Part shown: in pieces, positions 1-11,529 of the stretch
Layout of the letters: every line of letters starts with the position of its first letter
Position numbering within the stretch: position 1 is the stretch's first letter
Assembly: GCF_030412785.1 (NCBI RefSeq)
Contig: NZ_CP125295.1
Span: 744,001-808,000 of the forward strand
Origin: Paraburkholderia sabiae
GTDB taxonomy: Bacteria > Pseudomonadota > Gammaproteobacteria > Burkholderiales > Burkholderiaceae
Length of the DNA stretch: 64,000 nucleotides
Direction of reading: 5' to 3'
Made by a program: the position numbers and the translations under genes
Notes under the pieces: model-generated
Databases searched by the model: none
What the model was told of the DNA's origin: nothing
The model's input: the letters and a program-made list of their open reading frames with translations, nothing else

Positions 1-338
1 CTGAACTCGTGAAGGCAGCGCGTATCGACGGTGCAGGGTTCTTCATGATCTTCACGAAGATCATGATGCCGATCTCGCTGCCGATTTTCATGGTCTGCCT
101 GATCTGGCAATTCACGCAGATCTGGAATGACTTCCTGTTCGGTATCGTGTTCTCCGGCGTCGATTCGATGCCGATCACCGTGGCGCTGAACAACCTCGTG
201 AATACGTCGACGGGCGTGAAGGAATACAACGTCGACATGGCGGGCGCGATCATCGCGGCACTGCCGACGCTGCTCGTCTACGTGATCGCCGGCCGCTACT
301 TCGTGCGCGGTCTGACGGCGGGTGCGGTGAAGGGCTAA
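1..338 (+). CDS. Carbohydrate ABC transporter permease, C-terminal part (cut by window start)
   Basis: The last 111 residues of an inner-membrane permease of the MalG/UgpE type (binding-protein-dependent transport). The reading frame is already open at base 3. The visible part begins in the cytoplasmic EAA loop (ELVKAARIDGAGFF, then a P-I-S-L-P stretch), which docks on the ATPase. Hydrophobic segments follow, and the C-terminus GLTAGAVKG is typical of sugar permeases. An ATPase gene follows 111 bases downstream on the same strand, so this is the end of an importer operon. The substrate cannot be read from this fragment; sn-glycerol-3-phosphate or a sugar is likely. Confidence 0.9.
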   Translation, partial: ELVKAARIDGAGFFMIFTKIMMPISLPIFMVCLIWQFTQIWNDFLFGIVFSGVDSMPITVALNNLVNTSTGVKEYNVDMAGAIIAALPTLLVYVIAGRYFVRGLTAGAVKG

Positions 339-449
339 TTTTTACGCGGCCGCTGCTTGCGTTGAGGCGAGCAGCGGTGCTCAACGGTATTCGGCTCGCG
401 TCGCCAGCTAGCGACGCATCAGCAGTACAGAGACTAGAGGATTCACAGC

Positions 450-1565
450 ATGGCAAGCCTTTCCATCCGTGACGTGTACAAGACCTACCCGAACGGGGTG
501 CCTGTCCTGAAGGGTGTCAACATCGACATCGAAGACGGTCAGTTCCTGATTCTCGTCGGCGGCTCGGGCTGCGGTAAGTCGACGCTGCTCAACATGATCG
601 CCGGTCTCGAGACCGTGACGAAGGGCGAGATTCAGATCGGCGGCAAGACGGTGAACAACCTGTCGCCGAAAGATCGCGATATCGCGATGGTGTTTCAGTC
701 GTACGCGCTGTATCCGTCGATGACGGTGCGCGAGAACATTTCCTTCGGTTTGAATATCCGCAAGGTCGCGAAGGGCGAGCAGGATCAGATCGTGGCTCGC
801 GTTTCCAAGCTGCTGCAGATCGAGCATCTGCTGGATCGCAAGCCGGGTCAACTGTCGGGTGGTCAGCGGCAGCGTGTGGCGATGGGTCGTGCTTTGGCGC
901 GCGATCCGGCGATGTTCCTGTTTGACGAGCCGCTGTCGAATCTCGACGCTAAATTGCGTATCGAGATGCGCTCGGAAATCAAGCTGCTGCATCAGCGCTT
1001 GGGTACGACGATCGTTTATGTGACGCACGATCAGATCGAAGCGATGACGCTGGGCGATCGGATTGCTGTGATGAAGGACGGTATCGTTCAGCAGTTCGGT
1101 GCGCCGCAAGAGATTTATGATTCGCCTTCGAATCTTTTCGTTGCCGGGTTTATTGGCGCGCCGCCGATGAACTTCATTCAAGGTAAGGTTGTTGAGCAAG
1201 GCTCGGGTATCGGGCTTGAGCTTGATACGGGTGTGAAGCGTTCGGTGCTGAATCTGCCGTTTAATGGCGCGGTGAAGGGCCATGTCGGCAAGGAAGTGAT
1301 TCTTGGCCTGCGCCCCGAGCGGATTACCGATACGCGGAATGCGCATAACGTCGAAGACGGTAAGCTGCAGCCGATCGAAGTTAAGGTCGATGTGATTGAG
1401 CCTACTGGTCCGGATACTCTGGTGTTTGCGCAGGTGAATGGCAAGCGGGTCGTGAGTCGTGTGCACCCGGGGGCTAATCCGCAACCCGAGCAGAATATGT
1501 CGCTGATGTTCGACGTTTCTAAGGCCGTTCTGTTTGATCCGCAGACGGAAGAGCGGATTGCTTAA
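450..1565 (+). CDS. ugpC: Sugar/glycerol-phosphate ABC transporter ATP-binding protein (UgpC/MalK type)
   Basis: A 371-residue cytoplasmic ATPase that powers the importer whose permease ends just upstream. Visible motifs: Walker A GGSGCGKST (37-45), Q-loop Q83, signature LSGGQ (135-139), Walker B MFLFDE (155-160) and switch His193 in VTHDQ. The C-terminal third (about 240-371) is the OB-fold/TOBE regulatory region found in MalK, UgpC and MsmK and absent from short ABC ATPases. The length is normal for the family. The start is the ATG at 450, preceded by GAGG. UgpC is the usual automatic name; the true substrate could be another sugar. A strong terminator follows at 1596. Confidence 0.9.
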   Translation: MASLSIRDVYKTYPNGVPVLKGVNIDIEDGQFLILVGGSGCGKSTLLNMIAGLETVTKGEIQIGGKTVNNLSPKDRDIAMVFQSYALYPSMTVRENISFGLNIRKVAKGEQDQIVARVSKLLQIEHLLDRKPGQLSGGQRQRVAMGRALARDPAMFLFDEPLSNLDAKLRIEMRSEIKLLHQRLGTTIVYVTHDQIEAMTLGDRIAVMKDGIVQQFGAPQEIYDSPSNLFVAGFIGAPPMNFIQGKVVEQGSGIGLELDTGVKRSVLNLPFNGAVKGHVGKEVILGLRPERITDTRNAHNVEDGKLQPIEVKVDVIEPTGPDTLVFAQVNGKRVVSRVHPGANPQPEQNMSLMFDVSKAVLFDPQTEERIA

Positions 1566-1595
1566 GGGTTAGTTGCTGTTGTTGAGTTGGTTTTG

Positions 1596-1642
1596 AGAAG
1601 GCCCCGAGCGGATGAGATTCGTTCGGGGCCTTCTGGTTTTTG
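1596..1642 (+). terminator. Rho-independent terminator after the ABC importer operon
   Basis: A perfect 12-bp stem, AGAAGGCCCCGA (1596-1607) with TCGGGGCCTTCT (1623-1634), a 15-nt loop, then GG and a run of five T. It lies 31 bases after the ATPase stop and marks the end of the core segment before the AT-rich patch. Confidence 0.9.
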
Positions 1643-2138
1643 CGCTTCGGGTTTCGCTTGTGCGGGTGAAAGGGTGGTGAATAGGCGGTCATATACTTTG
1701 GATTGCTACCTAAACCTCAAATGCTTACGTTGCTGGAGCGACTTGCGAGCGACGGCGCACATGATGCACGCCTTGACGTTGAGTTGCTTGAGGGCATGTT
1801 GTCCGGACAAATTGCAAAGCGGTTTGTTAAATCGAAACGGGCCTGATACGTGACCGCGTAGTACCAAGCCAACCGCGGCAGACTGCCTTGACTACCGACA
1901 AAGCGCGCGAAGTGCTAACCGCCGTTGCCGACTATCAGGCTCGGGTGGCAGATAAATTGCGGCCCCATCCTGTATTCGAAAGGCCATTCAAGACGAGTGC
2001 CAGATTGCCTTGCAGCTCATACAGCTGAAAACTAGATTAAAGAGAAGGGTCTGCCGTTCCGTAAACGCGCTTAGTACAATCGACTGCGTCGGCGAGTGCC
2101 AAGGTGGTCGCACAACAAGTTTGCCGAGGACACGGAAC
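1643..2138. other. Gene-poor 496-bp stretch upstream of the deaminase; possible gene remnants or a small RNA
   Basis: No convincing gene. Two short open frames look protein-like: 1721-1846 (41 codons, starting MLTLLERLASDGAHDARL) and 1888-2034 (TTG start, starting LTTDKAREVLTAVADYQ). Neither has a good ribosome-binding site, so they may be remnants of a decayed gene. In Vibrio, AvcD is encoded next to a small regulatory RNA, AvcI, on its 5' side. The last 100-250 bases here are where such an RNA would lie, but nothing in the sequence proves it. Confidence 0.3.
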
Positions 2139-3887
2139 ATGACAGGTAAGGCACAGAAGGAATACATCGCGGAAGGGATCGGGAAAGTCTTCGAACACCG
2201 TAAAAACTTTCTGGTAATCGGGCTTACGGGGCGTACCGGTAGTGGCTGTACGACTGCAGCACGCGTACTTGCAACCGCACTTTTTTCTGATCTTAGTCTA
2301 CCCAGTGTCCAAAACCCTCCGAGAAGTCACGAAGACCGCAAGCTTCGCATCGTGCGGCTTTGGGCGGAAAAGCATTGGCAGCCCTTTGCCACTATCAGCG
2401 TCACAGCGCTAATCCTTGCTATGGCAATACGTGAGGGAAATCAGAAGCTCGTCTCTCATCTTTTACTGATCGACTCAAATATCTCACAAGCCGAGATAGT
2501 TAAGATATTACGCCCAATTGAGAGGAAGGTAAAAAAAGCATTTGCGGTTCTGGATCGATTGCACGCTGCAGACGATCAGGAAATCCTGGACGCAATGCAT
2601 ACGCTTATCGTTGAAGTGGTCGCACGTCTTTCGCGGCTACGAGAAATTCTTCTCCCGCATAAGACGGCTTATACACGTTTTTTTCAAGAACTTGGCAACA
2701 ATATTCGGCAGTCTGGATCGCCATTTCAAAATAAAGTTGATCCGGAGAAAATATTCACAATTCCTGCTGCCATCGAAAAAATAATTGCGTTATTTAGAAA
2801 ATATTGTTCTATAAAAGGACTAGATCAACGGTATGTTGTCGTTGATGCTCTGCGACATCCGTATGAGATACGTTATTTGAGGGAAAGGATTTCCTCTTTC
2901 TACACAATGGCCGTCAGCACAACTGACGACGATCGAAAGCGGCGACTTCACGATCTGCAACTAACAAACGAAGAAATAAAGGATCTGGATAATCGTGAAT
3001 ATCCCGACCGCATTGCCGATGCGGACGATTATTCCGATTTGGTAAAACAAAACATCAAATCGTGCTTGGAATTGGCAGATGTTTACATATCTAATACCGG
3101 CTCCGGGAGCGAGAGCCGTATCGAACTTACGAGGCAATTAGTTAGGTATGTGACTTTGATGCAACATCCTGGTCTAGTAACTCCGACTGCGGTCGAACGA
3201 TGTATGCAAGCTGCAATTGCGGCTAAGGCAAACTCTGGGTGCATTTCTCGGCAGGTAGGTGCAGTCGTTACCGATAATTCTTATTCGGTTAAGGCCATTG
3301 GGTGGAATGATGTCCCGCAAGGGCAAGTTCCTTGTTTATTGCGAAATGTATCTCATTTGATGCAGGGTGGTTATGATGCAGTCGCTTACAGTGAATACGA
3401 GCGGGGAGATTCAGAGTTTAAAGGTATCTTGGTAAAAACATATTTGTCTAATTCAAATTTTGAAGCGTTTGATGGCAGAAATCTGAGTTTCTGTTTTAAA
3501 TAAGCTTATAACAAGCAAAAAAAGAAAGAAAATCAGGTTCACACACGATCGCTTCATGCTGAGGAAAATGCATTCCTTCAAATTGCAAAATATGGTGGGC
3601 AGTCGATACTCGGTGGATATTTATTTACGACTGCGAGTCCATGTGAATTGTGTGCAAAGAAGGCATATCAACTTGGGATACGAAAAATATATTATATCGA
3701 TCCATACCCTGGAATTGCTACAAATCATGTGCTAGCTTCTGGAACGCAGCGGCCCGAGCTTAGTTTGTTTGAAGGTGCTATAGGAGCCGCATATCACGAT
3801 CTGTATCAACCAGTGATGTCCTACAAAGATGAGTTACCGTTGCTGCTCGCAGGAGCGAGGGCAAGTTCTGAATCTTCGACGGATTGA
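2139..3887 (+). pseudogene. AvcD-type antiphage deoxycytidylate deaminase, split by one in-frame TAA
   Basis: Intact members couple an N-terminal P-loop NTPase domain to a C-terminal zinc deaminase domain. On phage infection they deaminate dCTP/dCMP and deplete the nucleotide pool. The ATG at 2139 has GAGGA 8 bases upstream. Walker A is GLTGRTGSGCT (residues 28-38), and the deaminase fold begins near NSGCISRQVGAVVTD (about 365). A TAA at 3501-3503 (codon 455) interrupts the frame. The same frame then stays open to 3887 and carries the zinc motif H473-A-E475 and P501-C502-x-x-C505. The 454-residue product therefore lacks every zinc ligand. The gene is AT-rich (30% GC at 2761-2820), which suggests transfer. 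A point mutation, stop-codon readthrough or a sequencing error could each explain the TAA. Confidence 0.85.
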
Positions 3888-3981
3888 CATATAAGGGGCA
3901 ATCCCCGTGGATTGGGTAAAGATAGCCTAAGGTCGCGGCGGCTTTAAAGTTCCCGCGCTGTTGCGAAGGGAAGTATTTTTC

Positions 3982-3989
3982 GATCAATG
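3982..3989. repeat. Target site duplication, left copy (GATCAATG)
   Basis: An 8-bp sequence directly outside the left end of the IS element. It is identical to bases 5361-5368 outside the right end. Eight bases is the usual duplication made by IS256-family elements. Confidence 0.92.
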
Positions 3990-4019
3990 GAACCTGTCCG
4001 CGTTTTTGTGGGCGAGGCA
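3990..4019. repeat. IS left terminal inverted repeat
   Basis: 30 bp starting GAACCTGTCC and ending GGGCGAGGCA. It matches the reverse complement of 5331-5360 at 26 of 30 positions. Confidence 0.92.
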
Positions 4020-4031
4020 GTTAAAGAATCT

Positions 4032-5308
4032 TCATCCGCGGGCCTGCGTGAAGCGGTCGCCAAACAGGATGGCAAACTGGTTCATTGCAGACTTCCAGTC
4101 ATAGGCATGGCGCACGGACTTTGCAAGGACGTTGCGCAATGCCAGCCACAGCAGCTTGATGGCCGCTTCGTCATTGGGGAAATGGCCCCGGGTCTTGATG
4201 ATCTTGCGCAATTGCATGTTCAGACTCTCGATGGCGTTGGTGGTGTACACAACGCGTCGGATCTGCGGCGGAAACACGAAGAAAGGCGTGACATGTTCCC
4301 AGGCGCGCTGCCAGGATTGCACGATCATGGGGTACCGGATGCCCCACGGGCCCTCAGCGAAAGCCTGTAAAGCCTGCTGCGCAGCCGCTTCACTCGCGGC
4401 AGCATAAATCGGGCGCAGCGCCGCTGCGAGGGGCTTACGGTCCTTGTAGCTCGCATATGCCAGACTGTTGCGGATCAGATGCACGATGCAGGTCTGCACG
4501 GCTGTCCTGGGATAAGCGGTGCCGATTGCCTCGGCCAGTCCCTTCAGGCCATCGACCACGGCGATCAGGATGTCCTGACAGCCACGCGTCTTGAGTTCGT
4601 TGAACACCTTGAGCCAGAACTTCGCCCCTTCGGTCTGCTCGATCCATAAGCCCAGCACGTCACGCTGGCCGTCAGTCTGGATGCCCAGCGCCAGATAGAC
4701 CGCCTTGTTGCTGACCACGCCGTCATCGCGGATCTTCACGCGCAAGGCGTCGAAGAATACGACCGGGTACATCGGCTCGAGCGGCCGGTTCTGCCAGGCC
4801 AGCGTTTCGGCCATCACCTCGTCAGTCACCGAACTGATGAAATCGGGCGAGACCTCCGTGCCGTAGGCTCGGCCAGAAAGGCCTGGATCTCGCGCACACT
4901 CATGCCGCGCGCGTACATTGCGATGATGCGCTCGTCAAAGCCAGTGAAACGGCGCTCGTGCTTCGGGATCAGGATGGGCTCGAAGCTGCCATCGCGGTCG
5001 CGCGGCAAGTCAACCCTTAGCGGTCCGCGCTCGGTGATAACAGTCTTGCCACTGGCACCATTGCGTTCGTTGGCCTGACCGGCCGGCCGGGCCTGCCCAG
5101 GCCGGTAGCCCAGATGCATGCTCATCTCGGCACCCATCGCACGTTCGATGACCGCCTTGTTAAACGCCAGCATCAGGTCCTGCACCTGCGCCGGTGTCAT
5201 CGGCCCTTTGACCAGTTCGTCCAGCAGGGCTTCGGGCAGCTCAGGCAACGGCCCGCGGGCCGCCGCCTGAGCTGCCACTGTGCGTTTCTTCTTCATCGGC
5301 ATATCCAT
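4032..5308 (-). pseudogene. IS256-family (mutator-type) transposase, frameshifted
   Basis: A DDE transposase read in two frames: the start (MDMPMKKKRT) to about 4865, then a second frame from about 4860 to 4032. The junction is near 4857-4870, where the family-typical 'AFLAE-x-YGTEVSPDF' run loses one base, so the first frame drifts into PTARRSRPIS and stops. The second frame holds the catalytic core (FFDALRVKIRDDG, then IAVVDGLKG) and the C-terminal NAIESLN segment. A ribosome-binding site (GAGGAG) precedes the ATG at 5308. IS256 elements normally use one uninterrupted frame, so this copy is probably inactive unless ribosomes shift frame here. Confidence 0.9.
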
Positions 5309-5330
5309 GAGCTTTTAACTCCTCATGTTA

Positions 5331-5360
5331 TGCCTCGCCCACAAAATTGCGGATAGGTCC
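5331..5360. repeat. IS right terminal inverted repeat
   Basis: Partner of 3990-4019. Its reverse complement starts GGACCTATCC and ends GGGCGAGGCA. Confidence 0.92.
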
Positions 5361-5368
5361 GATCAATG
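5361..5368. repeat. Target site duplication, right copy (GATCAATG)
   Basis: Identical to 3982-3989. It contains the TCA that is the reverse complement of the channel gene's TGA stop (5363-5365). Confidence 0.92.
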
Positions 5369-5983
5369 CGGCAACCTAACATCCAACTTAAACGTCACTA
5401 GCCTTGCCACAAGAATGAACCCCGTAGCAATCAACACGCTGTAGACCGTATCGAAGTTAATGTAATCCAGCAGCAGATAAACCCAACACCCAACAAGCGC
5501 ACAAGTAGCATACGGCCGCGAGTCCCGCAAAATAAGAGGAACCTCATTGCAGATCACATCACGGATGATGCCGCCGAACACGCCAGTAGCCACACCCATC
5601 ATCGACGCCACAAACCAGGGCATCTGCGCATCGAGCGCGAGCGACGTCCCCGAGATGCTAAACAGCCCAAGCCCCACAGCATCCGCCACGAGCAACACGC
5701 GCTCGTTAAAAACCCGCGTGTAAGCCTTCAACACAAACGGCGCAAAGAACGAGAGAACAAAGATCAGAATCGCGTACCACTGATGCTCGACCCAATAGAA
5801 CGGCCTCCGATCGAGCAGCACATCTCTAACCGTCCCGCCGCCGAATGCAGTCGCCATCGCCACCAGAAAAGTCCCAACAGCATCGAGCCGTTTCGTCCGG
5901 GCTTCGATAAACCCAGAGATCGCGTAGGCAAGAATAGCCAGCGCTTCCATGATTGAAAGCGCGAGAGTGAGACGAGGATGCAT
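5363..5983 (-). CDS. TRIC-type (UPF0126/YicG) trimeric cation channel family protein
   Basis: A 206-residue inner-membrane protein with about seven hydrophobic segments. The two repeated glycine-rich kinks that mark the family are present: GGGTVRD (48-54) and GGIIRD (137-142). Relatives form homotrimeric K+/cation-selective pores. The ATG at 5983 lies 15 bases after the stop of the Smr gene, so the two are probably co-transcribed. The IS element upstream on the map inserted exactly at its stop codon, and the duplicated target keeps the TGA, so the protein is intact. Confidence 0.9.
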   Translation of the reverse strand: MHPRLTLALSIMEALAILAYAISGFIEARTKRLDAVGTFLVAMATAFGGGTVRDVLLDRRPFYWVEHQWYAILIFVLSFFAPFVLKAYTRVFNERVLLVADAVGLGLFSISGTSLALDAQMPWFVASMMGVATGVFGGIIRDVICNEVPLILRDSRPYATCALVGCWVYLLLDYINFDTVYSVLIATGFILVARLVTFKLDVRLPH

Positions 5984-5998
5984 CGTTGAAGAGCCTTC

Positions 5999-6817
5999 TT
6001 AGACTTTGCTTGACGAAGAAGACGAAGACCCGGGAGCAGACCCAGCCGACACAGGTTGCAGCAACACGAGTACAGCCCCGGCACCACCATCATGCGCACG
6101 AGCCTGCGAAAACGCGATCACTTCTTCCTTTTGCACGAGCCACGCGCGAACCTTGCCCTTCAGCACCGGTTCTTTCCCAATCGACCCTAAGCCTTTCCCA
6201 TGAATCACGCGCAGGCAACGCAGACCTTTCTTACTCGCCTCACGGATGAACTCGGATAGCGCCTCACGCGCTTCCTCACGACGCATCCCATGCAGATCAA
6301 GTTGTGCCTGCACGATCCAGGCACCGCGTCGGAGCTTCTTAACGATTTCCTGGCTCACACCGGGCCGACAGTAAGACAGCGACTCATCGGTATCGAGCAG
6401 CACTTCGGGATCGAACTCATCGGAAATAGCTTCGTGCAGCACAGCTTCTTCGTCGAGTTTCGTCTGAAGCGGAACGGGAGCGGGCGGCGTGCGCGCCACC
6501 GTCGCGCGAGGCTTCGCGCCCAGCGGCGCGACTTCGCCGATTTCACGCCGGAACATGTCAGCATCGGCGGCGGCTTCACGCGACGCTTGCGCCGCCACAG
6601 CCTTCTCGCGCTGAGCGCGTTGGGATGCGCCTTTCAACGCATCGCGCAAACCGCCTAGCCCAGCCAGCCCGGCGCCGGTCTCAACCAAAGGCTTCTTCGA
6701 AGACGCCGAAGAAGACGAAGAAGCGCCAGCATCAGACGACACAGAAGCATCGTCAGGACGGGAAGCCGCTTTGCGCGGCCGTTTCGGTTCGCTCGGGTGG
6801 GGCAGGTTCTTGGGCAT
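5999..6817 (-). CDS. Smr/MutS2-C-terminal domain protein (putative endonuclease)
   Basis: 272 residues. The N-terminal half is low-complexity and Ser/Ala/charged, then comes a linker. The C-terminal Smr domain (about 175-255) has the conserved LDLHGM motif and the HGKGLGS motif. Stand-alone Smr proteins cleave nucleic acids and act in DNA recombination or ribosome rescue in other bacteria. The ATG at 6817 (MPKNLPH) is preferred over the upstream in-frame codon at 6877, because the extra 20 residues are hydrophobic and unlike the family. The C-terminus is a serine run. Confidence 0.85.
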   Translation of the reverse strand: MPKNLPHPSEPKRPRKAASRPDDASVSSDAGASSSSSASSKKPLVETGAGLAGLGGLRDALKGASQRAQREKAVAAQASREAAADADMFRREIGEVAPLGAKPRATVARTPPAPVPLQTKLDEEAVLHEAISDEFDPEVLLDTDESLSYCRPGVSQEIVKKLRRGAWIVQAQLDLHGMRREEAREALSEFIREASKKGLRCLRVIHGKGLGSIGKEPVLKGKVRAWLVQKEEVIAFSQARAHDGGAGAVLVLLQPVSAGSAPGSSSSSSSKV

Positions 6818-6979
6818 GGCGATCGAAGCAAAAAACAAAAAGGGCCGCCGGCATATCGCCGCGGCCCTTACGAACATCGAAAATCCAGCAAGCGCGGCAC
6901 GCAGGCTGCATGCCGCTATTTTACCGATCCACGTCCGCCGTTCTAGTTGAACACCACAAACAGCGACGCAATCAAAGGA

Positions 6980-8472
<1,493 letters not shown>

Positions 8473-10788
8473 ATGGCAAAAGCTCCATACTCCGCGAACG
8501 CGCAGGCATTGCCTCACCGCATGTCGCGCCTTTTCACCGAAATCCGCTGGATTCTCCAGGTGGCGCTCGGCGTTTTCCTCGTGATGGCGCTGATCAGCTA
8601 CAGTCGCCGCGACCCGAGCTGGACGTTCGCGGCGAAGGTCGATCACATCTCGAACTGGGCCGGCCGCGTCGGCGCCTACACCTCCGACATCCTCCTTCTG
8701 CTTTTCGGGCTGTCCGCCTGGTGGTGGATCGTCCTGCTCGCGCGACGCATCTCGACCAACTACAAGCGCATCACCCGTCAGGAAGAACCCGCCGAAGACG
8801 CGCCGCGCGACAACAGCTGGCTCGCTGACGTGTTCGCGTTCGTGCTCGTGCTGCTCGCGTGCGACGGCATCGAGGCGCTGCGCATGTGGTCGCTGAAAGT
8901 GCAACTGCCGCGCGCGCCGGGCGGCGTGATCGGCGAAGCGGTCGCGAAGGGCGTGTCACATGCGCTCGGTTTCACGGGCGGCACGCTCGCGCTGCTGATC
9001 GCGCTGGGCATCGGGTTGTCGCTGTACTTCCGCTTCTCGTGGTTGTCCGTTTGCGAGAAGGTCGGCGATTCGATCATCAATGCCGTGACGCTCGCCAAGC
9101 TGCGTCGCGAAGCGGGCCGCGACCGCAAGCTCGGCGAGGCGGCTGCCGTGAAACGCGAAGGCAAGGTCGAACAGAGCCGCGTGAAGAGCGAGGACCACGA
9201 GCCGGTGATGATCGTGCCGCCCGTGACGAAGCCGGAGAAGTCGGAGCGCGTTGAGAAAGAACGTCAGGTGCCGTTGTTCGAAAGCCTGCCTGGCGACTCC
9301 ACGCTGCCGGCCATTTCGCTGCTCGATCCCGCGCCTGCCACGCAAGAAACCATTTCCGCCGATACGCTCGAATTCACCTCGCGACTCATTGAGAAAAAGC
9401 TGAAGGACTTCGGCGTCGATGTGAGCGTGGTTGCGGCGTATCCTGGTCCGGTCGTTACGCGCTACGAAGTCGAGCCAGCTGTCGGTGTGAAGGGCAGCCA
9501 GGTCGTCAATCTCGCGAAGGATCTGGCGCGCTCGCTGTCGCTGACGTCGATTCGTGTTGTCGAGACGATTCCGGGCAAGAACTACATGGCGCTCGAACTA
9601 CCGAACCAGCGTCGTCAGACGGTGCGGCTGTCGGAGATTCTCGGCTCCGCCGTCTACGCCGACGCCGGCTCGCCGCTGACGATGGGCCTCGGCAAGGATA
9701 TCGGGGGCAAGCCAGTGTGCGCGGATCTCGGGAAGATGCCGCACTTGCTGGTCGCGGGTACGACGGGCTCGGGCAAGTCGGTCGGTATCAACGCGATGAT
9801 TCTCTCGCTCTTGTATAAGGCGAGCGCGGATCAGGTGCGAATGATCCTGATCGATCCGAAGATGCTCGAAATGAGCGTCTACGAAGGCATTCCGCATCTG
9901 CTGTGTCCGGTGGTCACGGACATGCGCCAGGCCGGCCACGCGCTGAACTGGACCGTCGCCGAAATGGAGCGCCGCTACAAGCTGATGAGCAAGCTGGGCG
10001 TGCGTAACCTCGCGGGCTTCAACAACAAGATCGACGACGCCGCGAAGCGCGAAGAGAAACTTCCTAATCCGTTCAGCCTGACACCGGACGATCCTGAACC
10101 GCTGTCGCGTCTTCCGAATATCGTCGTTGTGATCGACGAACTGGCTGACCTGATGATGGTGGTCGGCAAGAAGGTTGAAGAACTGATCGCGCGTATCGCA
10201 CAGAAGGCGCGCGCGGCGGGTATCCATCTGATTCTCGCGACCCAGCGTCCGTCCGTCGACGTCATCACGGGCCTTATCAAGGCTAACGTGCCGACGCGGA
10301 TGGCGTTCCAGGTGTCGTCGAAGATCGACTCGCGCACCATCCTCGATCAACAGGGCGCGGAATCGCTGCTCGGTATGGGCGACATGCTGTATCTGCCGCC
10401 GGGCACGGGCCTGCCGATTCGCGTGCACGGCGCGTTCGTATCCGACGACGAAGTGCATCGCGTCGTCGAAAAGCTCAAGGAGCAGGGCGAGCCGAACTAC
10501 ATCGAAGGGCTGCTGGAAGGCGGCGTGTCGGGCGAAGGCGACGAAGGTTCCGCCGACGCCTCGGGAACCGGCGCGGGCGGCGGCGAGTCCGACCCCCTAT
10601 ACGATCAGGCTGTCGAAATCGTCATCAAGAACCGTCGCGCGTCGATTTCGCTCGTGCAACGGCATCTGCGCATCGGCTACAACCGCGCCGCGCGTCTGCT
10701 CGAACAGATGGAGCAGTCGGGGCTGGTGTCGGCGATGTCGTCGAACGGCAACCGCGAAATTCTGGTGCCGGCACGCGAGACGGAATGA
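8473..10788 (+). CDS. ftsK: DNA translocase FtsK
   Basis: A 771-residue septal DNA pump that moves the chromosome terminus to XerCD/dif during division. Four hydrophobic segments lie within about residues 20-190. A short charged linker (about 190-290) replaces the long Pro/Gln linker of E. coli. The RecA-like motor has Walker A GTTGSGKS (429-436) and Walker B near [10 protein letters not shown]. The C-terminal gamma winged helix (about 705-765, [20 protein letters not shown]) reads the KOPS polarity sequences. lolA follows 36 bases after its stop, as is common for ftsK-lolA. Confidence 0.96.
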   Translation: MAKAPYSANAQALPHRMSRLFTEIRWILQVALGVFLVMALISYSRRDPSWTFAAKVDHISNWAGRVGAYTSDILLLLFGLSAWWWIVLLARRISTNYKRITRQEEPAEDAPRDNSWLADVFAFVLVLLACDGIEALRMWSLKVQLPRAPGGVIGEAVAKGVSHALGFTGGTLALLIALGIGLSLYFRFSWLSVCEKVGDSIINAVTLAKLRREAGRDRKLGEAAAVKREGKVEQSRVKSEDHEPVMIVPPVTKPEKSERVEKERQVPLFESLPGDSTLPAISLLDPAPATQETISADTLEFTSRLIEKKLKDFGVDVSVVAAYPGPVVTRYEVEPAVGVKGSQVVNLAKDLARSLSLTSIRVVETIPGKNYMALELPNQRRQTVRLSEILGSAVYADAGSPLTMGLGKDIGGKPVCADLGKMPHLLVAGTTGSGKSVGINAMILSLLYKASADQVRMILIDPKMLEMSVYEGIPHLLCPVVTDMRQAGHALNWTVAEMERRYKLMSKLGVRNLAGFNNKIDDAAKREEKLPNPFSLTPDDPEPLSRLPNIVVVIDELADLMMVVGKKVEELIARIAQKARAAGIHLILATQRPSVDVITGLIKANVPTRMAFQVSSKIDSRTILDQQGAESLLGMGDMLYLPPGTGLPIRVHGAFVSDDEVHRVVEKLKEQGEPNYIEGLLEGGVSGEGDEGSADASGTGAGGGESDPLYDQAVEIVIKNRRASISLVQRHLRIGYNRAARLLEQMEQSGLVSAMSSNGNREILVPARETE

Positions 10789-10824
10789 CGCTCGCTGCCC
10801 GGACGCCATAAGGGAGAAAACTAC

Positions 10825-11520
10825 ATGCTGCAAATCGTTGGGTCTAAGACCCGTCTTGGCAATCTGATGCGCGTACTCGCTTTCGGCGCCTCGATGCTCG
10901 TCACGTCTCATGCTTTCGCAAGTGGCACGGATCAACTGAAGCAGTTCGTTTCGCAAGTGCGTTCGGCGCGCGGCGAATTCACGCAAACGGAAGTGCGTGC
11001 GCCGAGCAATGCGCAACAACAGGCGAGCGGCGTGCTGTCGACGCAAAATGCGTCGCAGAACAAGGTGTCGAGCGGAACGTTCACGTTCGCGCGTCCCGGC
11101 AAGTTCATCTGGGCTTATGAAAAACCGTACGCGCAGTTGCTGCAGGCCGATGGCGACAAGCTCTACGTGTACGACAAGGATCTGAATCAGGTCACGGTGC
11201 GCAAGCTGGGCGGCGCACTCGGTGCGAGCCCGGCGGCAATCCTGTTCGGCAGCAACGATCTCGACAAGAACTTCACGCTGAAGGACGCGGGCGTGAAGGC
11301 GGGCATCGACTGGCTCGAGCTGATTCCGAAGTCGAAGGACACGCAGTTTCAGCGTGTCGGCATCGGCTTCAAGGACGGCAATCTCGAAGCGATGGAATTG
11401 CACGACGTGTTCGGCAACGTGACGCTGCTGAAATTCTCGAACATCCAGAAGAACCCGTCGCTGCCCGCGGACGCGTTCAAGTTCACGGTGCCCAAGGGCG
11501 CCGACGTGATCAACGGCTAA
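10825..11520 (+). CDS. lolA: Outer-membrane lipoprotein carrier protein LolA
   Basis: A 231-residue periplasmic chaperone that carries lipoproteins from LolCDE to LolB. The signal peptide runs to about residue 32 (cut after SHAFA). The mature part begins [20 protein letters not shown], the family's open-barrel start, and [15 protein letters not shown] is conserved. AGGGAG lies 9 bases before the ATG at 10825. An internal ATG at 10867 would also leave a signal peptide. Confidence 0.95.
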   Translation: MLQIVGSKTRLGNLMRVLAFGASMLVTSHAFASGTDQLKQFVSQVRSARGEFTQTEVRAPSNAQQQASGVLSTQNASQNKVSSGTFTFARPGKFIWAYEKPYAQLLQADGDKLYVYDKDLNQVTVRKLGGALGASPAAILFGSNDLDKNFTLKDAGVKAGIDWLELIPKSKDTQFQRVGIGFKDGNLEAMELHDVFGNVTLLKFSNIQKNPSLPADAFKFTVPKGADVING

Positions 11521-11529
11521 ACGTCGCGT

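Larger units (their letters stand above)
3990..5360. mobile_element. IS256-family insertion sequence (1371 bp)
   Basis: The ends are fixed by terminal inverted repeats 3990-4019 and 5331-5360 (26 of 30 positions match) and by a perfect 8-bp direct repeat GATCAATG on both sides. The only gene is a transposase on the minus strand, which is frameshifted. The perfect target duplication suggests a recent insertion in place. The element sits between the deaminase gene (ends 3887) and the channel gene, whose stop codon lies inside the right duplication. Confidence 0.95.

Noticed and set aside
408..1484. Long minus-strand open frame opposite the ABC ATPase gene
   Set aside because: A typical high-GC mirror frame. 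Its protein is Arg/His/Gln-rich without motifs, while the opposite frame has all ABC motifs.
3987..4370. Plus-strand frame inside the IS element
   Set aside because: Begins across the IS end and mirrors the transposase; no similarity to IS accessory genes.
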